The position numbers and the translations under genes are program-made. A DNA stretch of 5,716 nt, taken from NCBI GenBank assembly GCA_017452565.1, contig JAFTMF010000209.1, positions 1-5,716 of the forward strand, read 5' to 3'. Shown piece by piece: positions 1-5,192 of the stretch. The notes beneath the pieces were generated by a model that was not told the DNA's origin, did not search any database, and saw only the letters and a program-made list of their open reading frames with translations. Each line of letters starts with the position of its first letter. Within the stretch, counting starts at the first letter, position 1. This DNA is from Clostridia bacterium (GTDB lineage Bacteria; Bacillota; Clostridia; Oscillospirales; CAG-272).

Positions 1-1695
1 GCTCTTGATCACCGTCACACGGGGACCGTAGATAATCTGCACGCCCTCGCCTTTGCGGATGACGCCCGAGGCACCGGTGGAGCGCAGGAGTGCATCGTTC
101 ACCTTGGAGGCGTCGAATACCGTCACACGAAGGCGGGTAGCGCAGGAGTCGAGGTTGCGGATGTTGTCCTTGCCACCCAGCCCCCGCACGATCTTGGCAG
201 GGAGAGAATCGTCCTCGGGAGCGCTTGCAGTATCGGCTGAGCCGTTGGAGACAGCACCATCGGAAACGCCGTCAGAGACAGCTCCACCTGCTTCCCCTGC
301 CTGCGCAGAGGCAACGTCCACGGGAACGCCCTTGCTGACGGTGCCATCCTTTTTCTCGTTGTAATCGGCACGGGTGTAGAGCTTTGTCTCGCTCTCCTCT
401 TCTCTGCCGGGGGTCATATAATTGAACCGCTTAATTAGGAACAGGAAGAGGAAATAGTATACCGCAAAGTAGGCAAGACCCACAATAATGACCCAAATCC
501 AGTTGGTCTTGGCATTGCCTTGGAGGATGCCGAAGAGGGTCAGGTCAATAAATCCGCCCGAGAATGTCATACCTACGCCTACGCCGAAGACGTGCATCAG
601 CATATAGGCTGCCCCTGCGAAGATACAGTGGATCACGTATAAGAGCGGCGCTACGAAGAGGAAGGTGAACTCGATGGGCTCGGTGATACCGGTGAGCAGC
701 GAGGTCAGCGCAGCCGAGAGAAGCAGACCGCCTGCGATCTTCTTCTTTTCGGGCTTGGCTGCCGAGTACATCGCCAGTGCCGCGCCGGGCAGACCGAAGA
801 TCATCAGCGGGAACTTACCGCTCATGAAGCGAGTGGCAGATACGCTGAACTGTTCGGTATTGGGCGATGCCAGCTCTGCGAAGAAGATGTTCTGTGCACC
901 CGAAACGAGATTGCCGTCGATCATCATCGAACCGCCCAGTCCCGTCTGCCAGAAGGGGAGATAGAACACGTGGTGCAGACCGAAGGGGATCAGCGCACGC
1001 TCGATGACACCGTAGATGAAAGTGCCGGCATAGCCGCTCTCCAGCACGAAATCTCCCAGTGAGAAGATGGCACGCTGAATGATAGGCCAAAGGAAAAACA
1101 TAATCGCGCCCACCACGATATAGGCAAGGGTGGAAATAATGGGCACGAATCGCACACCTCCGAAGAAGGACAATACGTTGGGCAGACGAATCTTATAGAA
1201 GCGATTGTGAAGCGCCGCAACGCCCAGCCCCACAATAATACCGCCGAACACGCCCATTTCCAGCGAGCGGATGCCCACTACCGTGGAGATGGTACCCTCC
1301 AGCACGTCCTCGCCCTCCAGACCTCCGGTCAGACGGAGCAGAGTGGAAATAGTCTGGTGCATCACGAAAAAAGCGATTGCCGCCGACAGCGTGGCGGTTG
1401 CCTTTTCGTTTTCCGCCATCCCCAGCGCAACGCCCATAGCGAAAATAATGGGCAGATTGCCGAAGATGATGTTGCCGGTATCGCTCATAATGGTGAGGAT
1501 GAAGTTGAGGACGGTTCCTTCCCCCAACAGCTTCTGCAAACCGTATGCCTCGATCATAGCGGGATTGGTAAAAGACGCACCGATGCCCAAGAGCAGCCCC
1601 GCAATGGGCAGGAGTGCGATGGGCAGCATAAAGGACCGCCCGACTCTTTGGAGGACGCTGAACACTGCGCCTCCCCGATTTTGTTTCTTGCTCAT
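1..1695 (-). CDS. PTS sugar permease, EIICB (glucose/glucosamine superfamily), 3' end cut by window edge
   Basis: Membrane permease that imports a hexose and phosphorylates it at the inner face. The reading frame is open for all 565 codons to the window edge. Residues about 10-425 are EIIC: the N-terminus (VGRSFMLPIALLPIAGLLLG), an IPFGLHH motif with His241/His242, and GITEPIEF with Glu339 and Glu342, all hallmarks of the PtsG/NagE/GamP group. The MTPGRE motif near residue 428 ends EIIC. A linker of about 65 residues rich in Gly, Ala, Ser, Val and Asp follows, then EIIB (about 498 on) with the phospho-accepting Cys518 in NLDSCATRLRV. Compared with E. coli PtsG only about 10-15 C-terminal residues are missing. 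The ATG at 1695 lies 10 bp after the EIIA stop with a weak GAGAGTGA site overlapping that stop, which suggests translational coupling. The IPFGLHHVFY stretch resembles GamP as much as PtsG, so the sugar (glucose, glucosamine or maltose) cannot be fixed by eye. Confidence 0.93.
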   Translation of the reverse strand, partial: MSKKQNRGGAVFSVLQRVGRSFMLPIALLPIAGLLLGIGASFTNPAMIEAYGLQKLLGEGTVLNFILTIMSDTGNIIFGNLPIIFAMGVALGMAENEKATATLSAAIAFFVMHQTISTLLRLTGGLEGEDVLEGTISTVVGIRSLEMGVFGGIIVGLGVAALHNRFYKIRLPNVLSFFGGVRFVPIISTLAYIVVGAIMFFLWPIIQRAIFSLGDFVLESGYAGTFIYGVIERALIPFGLHHVFYLPFWQTGLGGSMMIDGNLVSGAQNIFFAELASPNTEQFSVSATRFMSGKFPLMIFGLPGAALAMYSAAKPEKKKIAGGLLLSAALTSLLTGITEPIEFTFLFVAPLLYVIHCIFAGAAYMLMHVFGVGVGMTFSGGFIDLTLFGILQGNAKTNWIWVIIVGLAYFAVYYFLFLFLIKRFNYMTPGREEESETKLYTRADYNEKKDGTVSKGVPVDVASAQAGEAGGAVSDGVSDGAVSNGSADTASAPEDDSLPAKIVRGLGGKDNIRNLDSCATRLRVTVFDASKVNDALLRSTGASGVIRKGEGVQIIYGPRVTVIKS

Positions 1696-1705
1696 AGATT
1701 CACTC

Positions 1706-2218
1706 TCATTTCTCGTTAGCGATTTCATAGCGCAGGACGGCGTCCTTGCCGCACTCCACACGGCGGCTTGCCGTCATTGATGCAGGCTCTAAGGACGTCA
1801 GCGCGTCGGGATTGGTGACGATCAGCGGCGTCAGGGTGCTGTAGCCCCCCTCTCGCAGGACGGACAGATCCACCTCTACCAGCAGATCGCCCGCGTCAAT
1901 CCGATCGCCTGCCTTCACCTTGGGGAAAAATCCCTTCCCCTTCAGCTCTACCGTGTCGATGCCGATGTGCAGGAGCAGCTCCAGTCCATCGTCGGTGAGA
2001 ATATTGTAGGCGTGGGCGGTGTCGGTGACCCCCACCACCTCCCCTTTGCAGGGACTGCAGAATCTGCAGAGGCTGCCGAGATTCCCGTCATCGGGGTCGA
2101 TGGCAATGCCCTCCCCCAGCATCCCCTCTGCAAAGGCGGGATCGGGGAGATCGGCCAGTGCCACGAGTGTACCGCTTGCAGGCGCAAGGAGTTGTTTGGC
2201 TTTTTGAAATAGTTTCAT
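1706..2218 (-). CDS. PTS EIIA component, glucose type (Crr-like), stand-alone
   Basis: Cytoplasmic phosphocarrier that takes phosphate from HPr and passes it to the EIIB cysteine of the next gene. It has 170 residues, close to E. coli Crr (169). Landmarks are ASGTLVAL (14-21), the FAEGMLGEGIAI block (29-40), His69 in THAYN-like context (TAHAYNI), and the phosphorylated His84 in LLLHIGIDTVELKG (81-94). STLTPLIVTN (127-136) matches the conserved C-terminal strand. Relative to Crr there is a short insertion holding Cys51, Cys54 and Cys57 (CRFCSPC), just before the active-site strand. The ATG at 2218 is chosen because AAGGAA (2224-2229) sits 5 nt upstream and family homology begins there. The frame stays open upstream to 2455, but that stretch crosses two terminators and a tRNA. 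In clostridia this EIIA often regulates other uptake systems too; that is family knowledge, not shown here. Confidence 0.93.
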   Translation of the reverse strand: MKLFQKAKQLLAPASGTLVALADLPDPAFAEGMLGEGIAIDPDDGNLGSLCRFCSPCKGEVVGVTDTAHAYNILTDDGLELLLHIGIDTVELKGKGFFPKVKAGDRIDAGDLLVEVDLSVLREGGYSTLTPLIVTNPDALTSLEPASMTASRRVECGKDAVLRYEIANEK

Positions 2219-2301
2219 ATCGGTTCCTTTTGTTTCCTTTCGATGCAAATATTCGTTTGGCCTAAGTGTTGACCTTTTTTCGAAAAAGCATACAGGAAAA
2301 A

Positions 2302-2344
2302 CAAAAAAATCCCATATCGTAGGGGATTTCCCTGCGATATGGGA
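2302..2344 (-). terminator. Second of two tandem intrinsic terminators after the tRNA cluster, or PTS leader terminator
   Basis: A 15-bp stem pairs 2310-2324 (TCCCATATCGTAGGG) with 2330-2344 (CCCTGCGATATGGGA) around a 5-nt loop; one pair is a G-U wobble. On the minus strand it is followed directly by seven T, one G and five more T. It lies 84 bp before the EIIA start. It may simply back up the first terminator. Because no clear promoter is seen between it and EIIA, it could also be a leader terminator relieved by an antiterminator. Confidence 0.85.
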
Positions 2345-2354
2345 CTCATCAAGC

Positions 2355-2383
2355 AAAAAAATCGCCTTCCCGATTGGGAAGGC
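2355..2383 (-). terminator. Intrinsic terminator of the tRNA Gly-Arg-His transcript
   Basis: A perfect 8-bp stem (GCCTTCCC at 2364-2371 with GGGAAGGC at 2376-2383) and a 4-nt loop are followed on the minus strand by GA and seven T (2355-2361). It starts about 28 nt after the encoded CCA of tRNA-His, the usual place for a tRNA operon terminator. Only 10 nt separate it from the next hairpin, too little for a promoter between them. Confidence 0.88.
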
Positions 2384-2389
2384 TATATA

Positions 2390-2409
2390 AACAGCGTACA
2401 TTTGCTGTT
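2390..2409 (-). other. Small hairpin directly after tRNA-His
   Basis: AACAGC (2390-2395) and GCTGTT (2404-2409) form a 6-bp inverted repeat with an 8-nt loop, starting right after the CCA end of tRNA-His in the transcript. Part of it (2398-2406) is also complementary to 2500-2508 on the other side of the tRNA, so the two pairings would exclude each other. A role in 3' processing is inference only. Confidence 0.45.
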
Positions 2410-2410
2410 G

Positions 2411-2488
2411 TGGGGTGGGCGATGGGAGTCGAACCCACGACCTCCAGGGCCACAACCTGGCGCTCTAACCAACTGAGCTACGCTCACC
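2411..2488 (-). tRNA. tRNA-His (anticodon GTG)
   Basis: The minus strand folds as a full cloverleaf. The acceptor strand GGTGAGCG includes the extra 5' G (G-1) that marks tRNA-His and pairs with C73. The D arm is AGCTCAGTTGGTTAGAGC, and the anticodon stem CCAGG/CCTGG presents GTG. The T arm GTGGG-TTCGACT-CCCAT follows, and CCA is encoded (2411-2413). The acceptor stem GGTGAGCG/CGCCCACC has one A-C mismatch, at position 4:69 when G-1 is counted separately. It is the last gene of a three-tRNA transcript. Confidence 0.97.
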
Positions 2489-2525
2489 ATATATATAAAA
2501 GCAAATGTTCCGCGATTTATTAAAT

Positions 2526-2602
2526 TGGCGCCCCCGGAGGGACTCGAACCCCCGACCTACTGCTTAGAAGGCAGTTGCTCTATCCAGCTGAGCTACGGAA
2601 GC
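2526..2602 (-). tRNA. tRNA-Arg (anticodon TCT)
   Basis: The minus strand gives acceptor GCTTCCG paired with CGGGGGC (two G-U wobbles), D arm AGCTCAGCTGGATAGAGC, anticodon stem ACTGC/GCAGT with loop CTTCTAA and so anticodon TCT, which reads AGA and AGG. The T arm is GGGGG-TTCGAGT-CCCTC. The discriminator is G and CCA is encoded at 2526-2528. It is the middle gene of the cluster, separated from tRNA-His by a 37-bp AT-rich spacer. Confidence 0.97.
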
Positions 2603-2605
2603 AGG

Positions 2606-2626
2606 TTTTTCAGCAGGGCTGAAAAA
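2606..2626 (-). other. Hairpin in the spacer between tRNA-Gly and tRNA-Arg
   Basis: The 27-nt spacer is almost entirely a perfect 9-bp inverted repeat, TTTTTCAGC (2606-2614) and GCTGAAAAA (2618-2626), with a 3-nt loop. On the transcribed strand the stem ends in A residues, not a U-tract, so it is not a terminator in this direction. It would form a self-contained stem between the two tRNAs. A processing or spacing role is inferred. Confidence 0.6.
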
Positions 2627-2629
2627 TAG

Positions 2630-2703
<74 letters not shown>

Positions 2704-2718
2704 ATTTGGTGCTTCACT

Positions 2719-2747
2719 ATGATACCATAACTCTTTGGGTTTGTCAA
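2719..2747 (-). promoter_or_regulatory. Sigma-A promoter of the tRNA cluster
   Basis: Minus strand -35 TTGACA (2742-2747), a 17-bp spacer, and -10 TATCAT (2719-2724; one mismatch to TATAAT). The predicted start is near 2712, only about nine bases before tRNA-Gly. The spacing and position make this the promoter for all three tRNAs. Confidence 0.92.
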
Positions 2748-2756
2748 TACCTTTTT

Positions 2757-2781
2757 TGAAATTTTTCGAAAAAATTTTCAA
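2757..2781 (-). promoter_or_regulatory. AT-rich near-palindrome upstream of the tRNA promoter, UP-element-like
   Basis: On the minus strand TTGAAAATTTTTTCG is followed by CGAAAAATTTCAA sharing the central CG, a near-perfect inverted repeat of A- and T-tracts. It matches the pattern of a UP element (AAA, T-run, then AAA), bound by the alpha C-terminal domain of RNA polymerase, but lies roughly one helical turn further upstream than the classic position. Stable-RNA promoters commonly carry such elements. A protein binding site is the alternative. Confidence 0.5.
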
Positions 2782-2793
2782 CTATGCGGTTTA

Positions 2794-2823
2794 CCAAAAA
2801 CCGAGGGGCAAAGCCCCTCGGTT
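2794..2823 (-). terminator. Intrinsic terminator after the complete lipoprotein gene
   Basis: A perfect 11-bp stem, AACCGAGGGGC (2799-2809) with GCCCCTCGGTT (2813-2823), and a 3-nt loop is followed on the minus strand by a T run that partly overlaps the stem. It lies 37 bp after the lipoprotein stop codon and separates that operon from the tRNA promoter. Confidence 0.9.
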
Positions 2824-2859
2824 GATAGTCAAACAAATATGGATTCCACGGAAGTAGAA

Positions 2860-4374
2860 TTATACTGCAGAGCTTGCCTCCAGCTCCTTGATCTTATCCA
2901 TGATTTCCTTCAGACCGTTCTCCCAGGTCTTCTGCTGACGCTTAACGCCATTGTAGCCCTGAGCAGTCTTAACGTTTGCACGCATCCAGTCGCCCAGACC
3001 CTTCATTTCAGCAGAGAACTGCCAAACGTATACGAAGTCGGAGTAGATGGTAGCGTCCATCAGGTCGATCATATCAGCGTCGTCACTACCGCGAGAATAC
3101 TTGATCTTAACAGCAGACTCGAAGTAAGCGGGACGAACGGTTCTACGGGATTCGATTTCCATAGCTTCCAGAATCAGAACTGCGTAAGGAACCTGAGTGC
3201 AGCTGTTGTTGATACCGTACAGCTGTACGCCGTCATGAATGGAAGAGATGTAGTTAGGCTGATCAGCAGACAGCTTGGGGTTGGGCAGGATGCCGTAGTT
3301 GTCGTCCATATCACGCAGGTAAAGCTCAGCCTGGTTCAGACGGCCGGAAGCGAAGGTAGCTTCGTTAGCAACCAGCTTCTTCATTGCGCCCTGGTAGTCT
3401 CCGCCGTAATCGTGAACGCCGTCAGCCTGCAGCAGCTGATAGAATGCCTTCATAAACTTTTCGATCGCGGTGTTACCGTGAACGAAGGTCAGGTCGATGG
3501 AGCCGTCCTCGTAGCGGTAGCTATATACTACGCCGGAGGAGATGGACAGACCGTTTGCGTTATCCCATACGGGCTGTGCGATGGACAGAACGTCGCCGGT
3601 GTCGGTCTTTTCAGAGCCGTCCAGGTCTTCCCACAGGGAAGGAGCCATTTCAGCCAGCAGATCCAGAGACCACTTGCCGTCACGAACCAGGTCGTAAACG
3701 TTGCCGTACTTCTCGGCCAGCTTTTCGTTGTACAGGGTGTGGTTTACAAAGTAGCAGTAGTAACCGCCGGAGTAACGCAGGCAGAGGTCACCGGTGATCC
3801 AGTAACGGCCGGTACCGATCTGCAGAGCGTCGTTGTAGGACTTAGCCCAGTAGTCAGCGTCCATGTTCAGGTAGCCGGCTGCATCGGGATAGTCAACAGT
3901 CAGCATGTTCAGGTCGTAAACAACGCCGCGCAGAGCCAGCTGAACGTCGTCGTACTGACGAGCTGCCAGAATGTCGTAGCCTTCTTCGCCTGCAGTCAGC
4001 TGTGCGCCGATTGCTGCGTTCAAGCTGTTGTTTTCGTAGTGTGCCACGTCGATCTCGCAGTTGAAGTACTGCTGGATCTTTGCGTTACGAGCCAGAACCG
4101 CCATATCAACGGTATCTTCGCTCTCTTCGTCGTCGGGCTTGATAGAACGGAGGTGGAAGCCGTCACCGTCGGTCTCAGCGATAGCGAAGTTAATTACTGC
4201 GCCGTCCATATCAACCTGGGGCAGCTGCTCTACGGTCATCTCAACCTTAGGGTCGGTCACACCGGTAGGAGCGGTGGTGGTGTTGTCTTTGTCATCAGCA
4301 CAAGCTGCCAGCATCAGAACGGAACCGGCGCACATAGCCAGACAAAGCAGAAGGGATGTGAGTTTCTTTCTCAT
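2860..4374 (-). CDS. Extracellular solute-binding-type lipoprotein (ABC importer receptor family), complete
   Basis: A 504-residue secreted lipoprotein. The signal peptide is MRKK, a hydrophobic stretch (6-22), and lipobox LAAC with the lipidated Cys25; a Thr/Asp-rich tether (26-45) follows. The mature part looks like a bacterial substrate-binding protein of the sugar/peptide type: the YDILAARQYDD region, a YFVNHTLYNEKLAEKYGNVYDL segment followed by GKWSLDLL, and an aromatic-rich C-terminal half (YGILPNPKL, SDFVYVWQF). I recognise the fold class by pattern, not the ligand. No permease or ATPase is in the window. The ATG at 4374 is preferred because AAAGGAAA (4382-4389) ends 7 nt upstream; a TTG at 4392 would place this ribosome site inside the gene. 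It lies 77 bp after the phosphoribosyltransferase stop with no clear promoter between, so it is probably in the same transcript. The gene contains no TTA, CTA or TCA sense codon, suggesting strong selection for expression. A close paralogue lies at 5193-5716. Confidence 0.87.
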   Translation of the reverse strand: MRKKLTSLLLCLAMCAGSVLMLAACADDKDNTTTAPTGVTDPKVEMTVEQLPQVDMDGAVINFAIAETDGDGFHLRSIKPDDEESEDTVDMAVLARNAKIQQYFNCEIDVAHYENNSLNAAIGAQLTAGEEGYDILAARQYDDVQLALRGVVYDLNMLTVDYPDAAGYLNMDADYWAKSYNDALQIGTGRYWITGDLCLRYSGGYYCYFVNHTLYNEKLAEKYGNVYDLVRDGKWSLDLLAEMAPSLWEDLDGSEKTDTGDVLSIAQPVWDNANGLSISSGVVYSYRYEDGSIDLTFVHGNTAIEKFMKAFYQLLQADGVHDYGGDYQGAMKKLVANEATFASGRLNQAELYLRDMDDNYGILPNPKLSADQPNYISSIHDGVQLYGINNSCTQVPYAVLILEAMEIESRRTVRPAYFESAVKIKYSRGSDDADMIDLMDATIYSDFVYVWQFSAEMKGLGDWMRANVKTAQGYNGVKRQQKTWENGLKEIMDKIKELEASSAV

Positions 4375-4381
4375 ATGTATA

Positions 4382-4389
4382 TTTCCTTT
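4382..4389 (-). promoter_or_regulatory. Ribosome binding site that fixes the lipoprotein start
   Basis: AAAGGAAA on the minus strand, 7 nt before the ATG at 4374. It decides against the in-frame TTG at 4392, which would add six residues and lie upstream of this site. Confidence 0.8.
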
Positions 4390-4418
4390 CAAAAAATATT
4401 GACAAAATAAGTGTGGTT

Positions 4419-4430
4419 GCTCTTGCGAGC
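4419..4430 (-). other. Small GNRA-loop hairpin in the spacer between phosphoribosyltransferase and lipoprotein
   Basis: On the minus strand GCTC and GAGC close a GCAA tetraloop, an unusually stable loop type, in the middle of the 77-bp intergenic spacer. There is no adjacent U-tract (the nearest is TTATTTTG, 8 nt on), so it is at best a weak attenuator or an mRNA processing or stability element. With a stem of only four pairs, chance is possible. Confidence 0.35.
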
Positions 4431-4451
4431 GTTCTCAGTCATTCCGCATCT

Positions 4452-5009
4452 TTACGCCAGCGGCTTGCCGTCGGGGGTAAAGAGAGGAAGCTTCTCCAAA
4501 TATAAGATGTCGGGACGGTCGGCAGCCTCGCCTTCCGCAAGGATTGCCATTCTGCCGCAGATATTGCCGCCTGCAGCTGCTACCAGCTCCTCTACAGCAC
4601 GGAGGCTTTCGCCGGTAGAGATTACGTCATCTACCACCAAAATGCGCTTCCCCTTCATCAGAGCCGCATCGTCACCGTCGATGTACAGATGCTGTACCCG
4701 ATCGGTAGTGATCGAGCGAACCTCCACGCCGAACACGTCGGTCATATAGAGTTTGGTTGCTTTTCTGGCTACGAAATACTTTGCATCACCCTGTTGACGG
4801 GCCATTTCGTGGGCAAGAGGGATGCCTTTGGCCTCGGCGGTGATGATGTAATCGTACTCAGGTGCCTTTTTCAGAAGATCCCGTGCGCAGGCAACGGTGA
4901 GTTCCTGATCGCCAAAAATGACGAAACCCGCAATGGAGAGCGTATCGCTCAAGGGACAGATGGGCAGTTTGCGGGTCAGGCCTGCCACCTGCATCTCGTA
5001 AAATTTCAT
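4452..5009 (-). CDS. Phosphoribosyltransferase, purine type (APT/XPT-like)
   Basis: A 185-residue cytoplasmic type I phosphoribosyltransferase. It should join a nucleobase to the ribose-5-phosphate of PRPP with release of pyrophosphate. The PRPP-binding loop is clear at residues 122-135 (RILVVDDVISTGES: hydrophobic strand, two Asp, then STG). ITAEAKGIPLAHEMA (56-70) and ARKATKLYM (81-89) correspond to the E-A-R/K-G and R-K-x-x-K-L segments of adenine and xanthine phosphoribosyltransferases. Length fits that group. The base specificity cannot be read from these motifs; adenine is my first guess, xanthine second. The ATG at 5009 has GGAG (5017-5020) 7 nt upstream and follows a consensus promoter by about 30 nt. 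It is first in the transcript, with the lipoprotein gene behind it. It carries no DNA-binding N-terminal domain, so it is not a PurR-type regulator. Confidence 0.87.
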   Translation of the reverse strand: MKFYEMQVAGLTRKLPICPLSDTLSIAGFVIFGDQELTVACARDLLKKAPEYDYIITAEAKGIPLAHEMARQQGDAKYFVARKATKLYMTDVFGVEVRSITTDRVQHLYIDGDDAALMKGKRILVVDDVISTGESLRAVEELVAAAGGNICGRMAILAEGEAADRPDILYLEKLPLFTPDGKPLA

Positions 5010-5046
5010 AAAAATTCTCCGAACTAAATGGGTATTCTCGTTTATT

Positions 5047-5074
5047 ATTATAGCACAAAACTTTCCTTTGTCAA
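5047..5074 (-). promoter_or_regulatory. Consensus sigma-A promoter of the phosphoribosyltransferase-lipoprotein transcript
   Basis: Minus strand -35 TTGACA (5069-5074) and -10 TATAAT (5047-5052), both perfect, with a 16-bp spacer and a TG one base before the -10 (extended -10). The predicted start is near 5040, giving a leader of about 30 nt. This is stronger than expected for a lone salvage enzyme and fits high expression of the downstream lipoprotein. Confidence 0.93.
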
Positions 5075-5099
5075 GAGCGAATTCAAAAAATCTATATTA

Positions 5100-5128
5100 T
5101 TTACAATTAACTCGGATTGTTTTGTAAA
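5100..5128. promoter_or_regulatory. Inverted repeat upstream of the consensus promoter, possible operator
   Basis: TTTACAA (5100-5106) and TTGTAAA (5122-5128) form a 7-bp inverted repeat with a 15-bp spacer, ending about 25 bp upstream of the -35 box. The position would suit an activator or a distal repressor site, but the sequence is very AT-rich and a chance origin is likely enough that no regulator is proposed. Confidence 0.25.
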
Positions 5129-5136
5129 AAATAGGC

Positions 5137-5166
5137 AAAAAAATCGGTGGGGACAAGCCCCACCGA
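5137..5166 (-). terminator. Intrinsic terminator after the partial upstream lipoprotein gene
   Basis: A perfect 9-bp stem, TCGGTGGGG (5144-5152) with CCCCACCGA (5158-5166), and a 5-nt loop is followed on the minus strand by seven T (5137-5143). It is 26 bp after the stop codon and separates this gene from the phosphoribosyltransferase promoter. Confidence 0.92.
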
Positions 5167-5192
5167 CGGATTGTTTTCGTCAAATTGACAAA

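Noticed and set aside
1207..1780. Overlapping plus-strand open frames of about 170 codons opposite the EIICB start
   Set aside because: They are antisense to the strongly conserved EIIC N-terminal region and show no motifs, plausible ribosome site or operon context.
2219..2345. BglG/GlcT-type ribonucleic antiterminator site overlapping the second terminator
   Set aside because: No convincing partial overlap of an alternative stem-loop with the terminator stem was found by reading; only the absence of a promoter hints at it.
2219..2455. N-terminal extension of EIIA to an ATG at 2455
   Set aside because: It would read through two terminators and part of tRNA-His, and homology to EIIA begins only at the ATG at 2218, which has its own AAGGAA site.
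4375..4392. TTG start six codons upstream of the lipoprotein ATG
   Set aside because: The ribosome binding site AAAGGAAA would fall inside the coding region, whereas it is ideally spaced from the ATG at 4374.
2839..4410. A 523-codon plus-strand open frame antisense to the complete lipoprotein gene
   Set aside because: It shares codon boundaries with the minus-strand gene and exists because that gene avoids TTA, CTA and TCA. The minus strand has the signal peptide, lipobox, ribosome site, terminator and a paralogue; the plus-strand product is a Val/Gln-rich string with no recognisable motif.
5015..5027. Possible PurBox (CCGAAC core) in the phosphoribosyltransferase leader
   Set aside because: Only one core is present, it overlaps the GGAG ribosome site, and the expected inverted partner about 16 bp away is missing.
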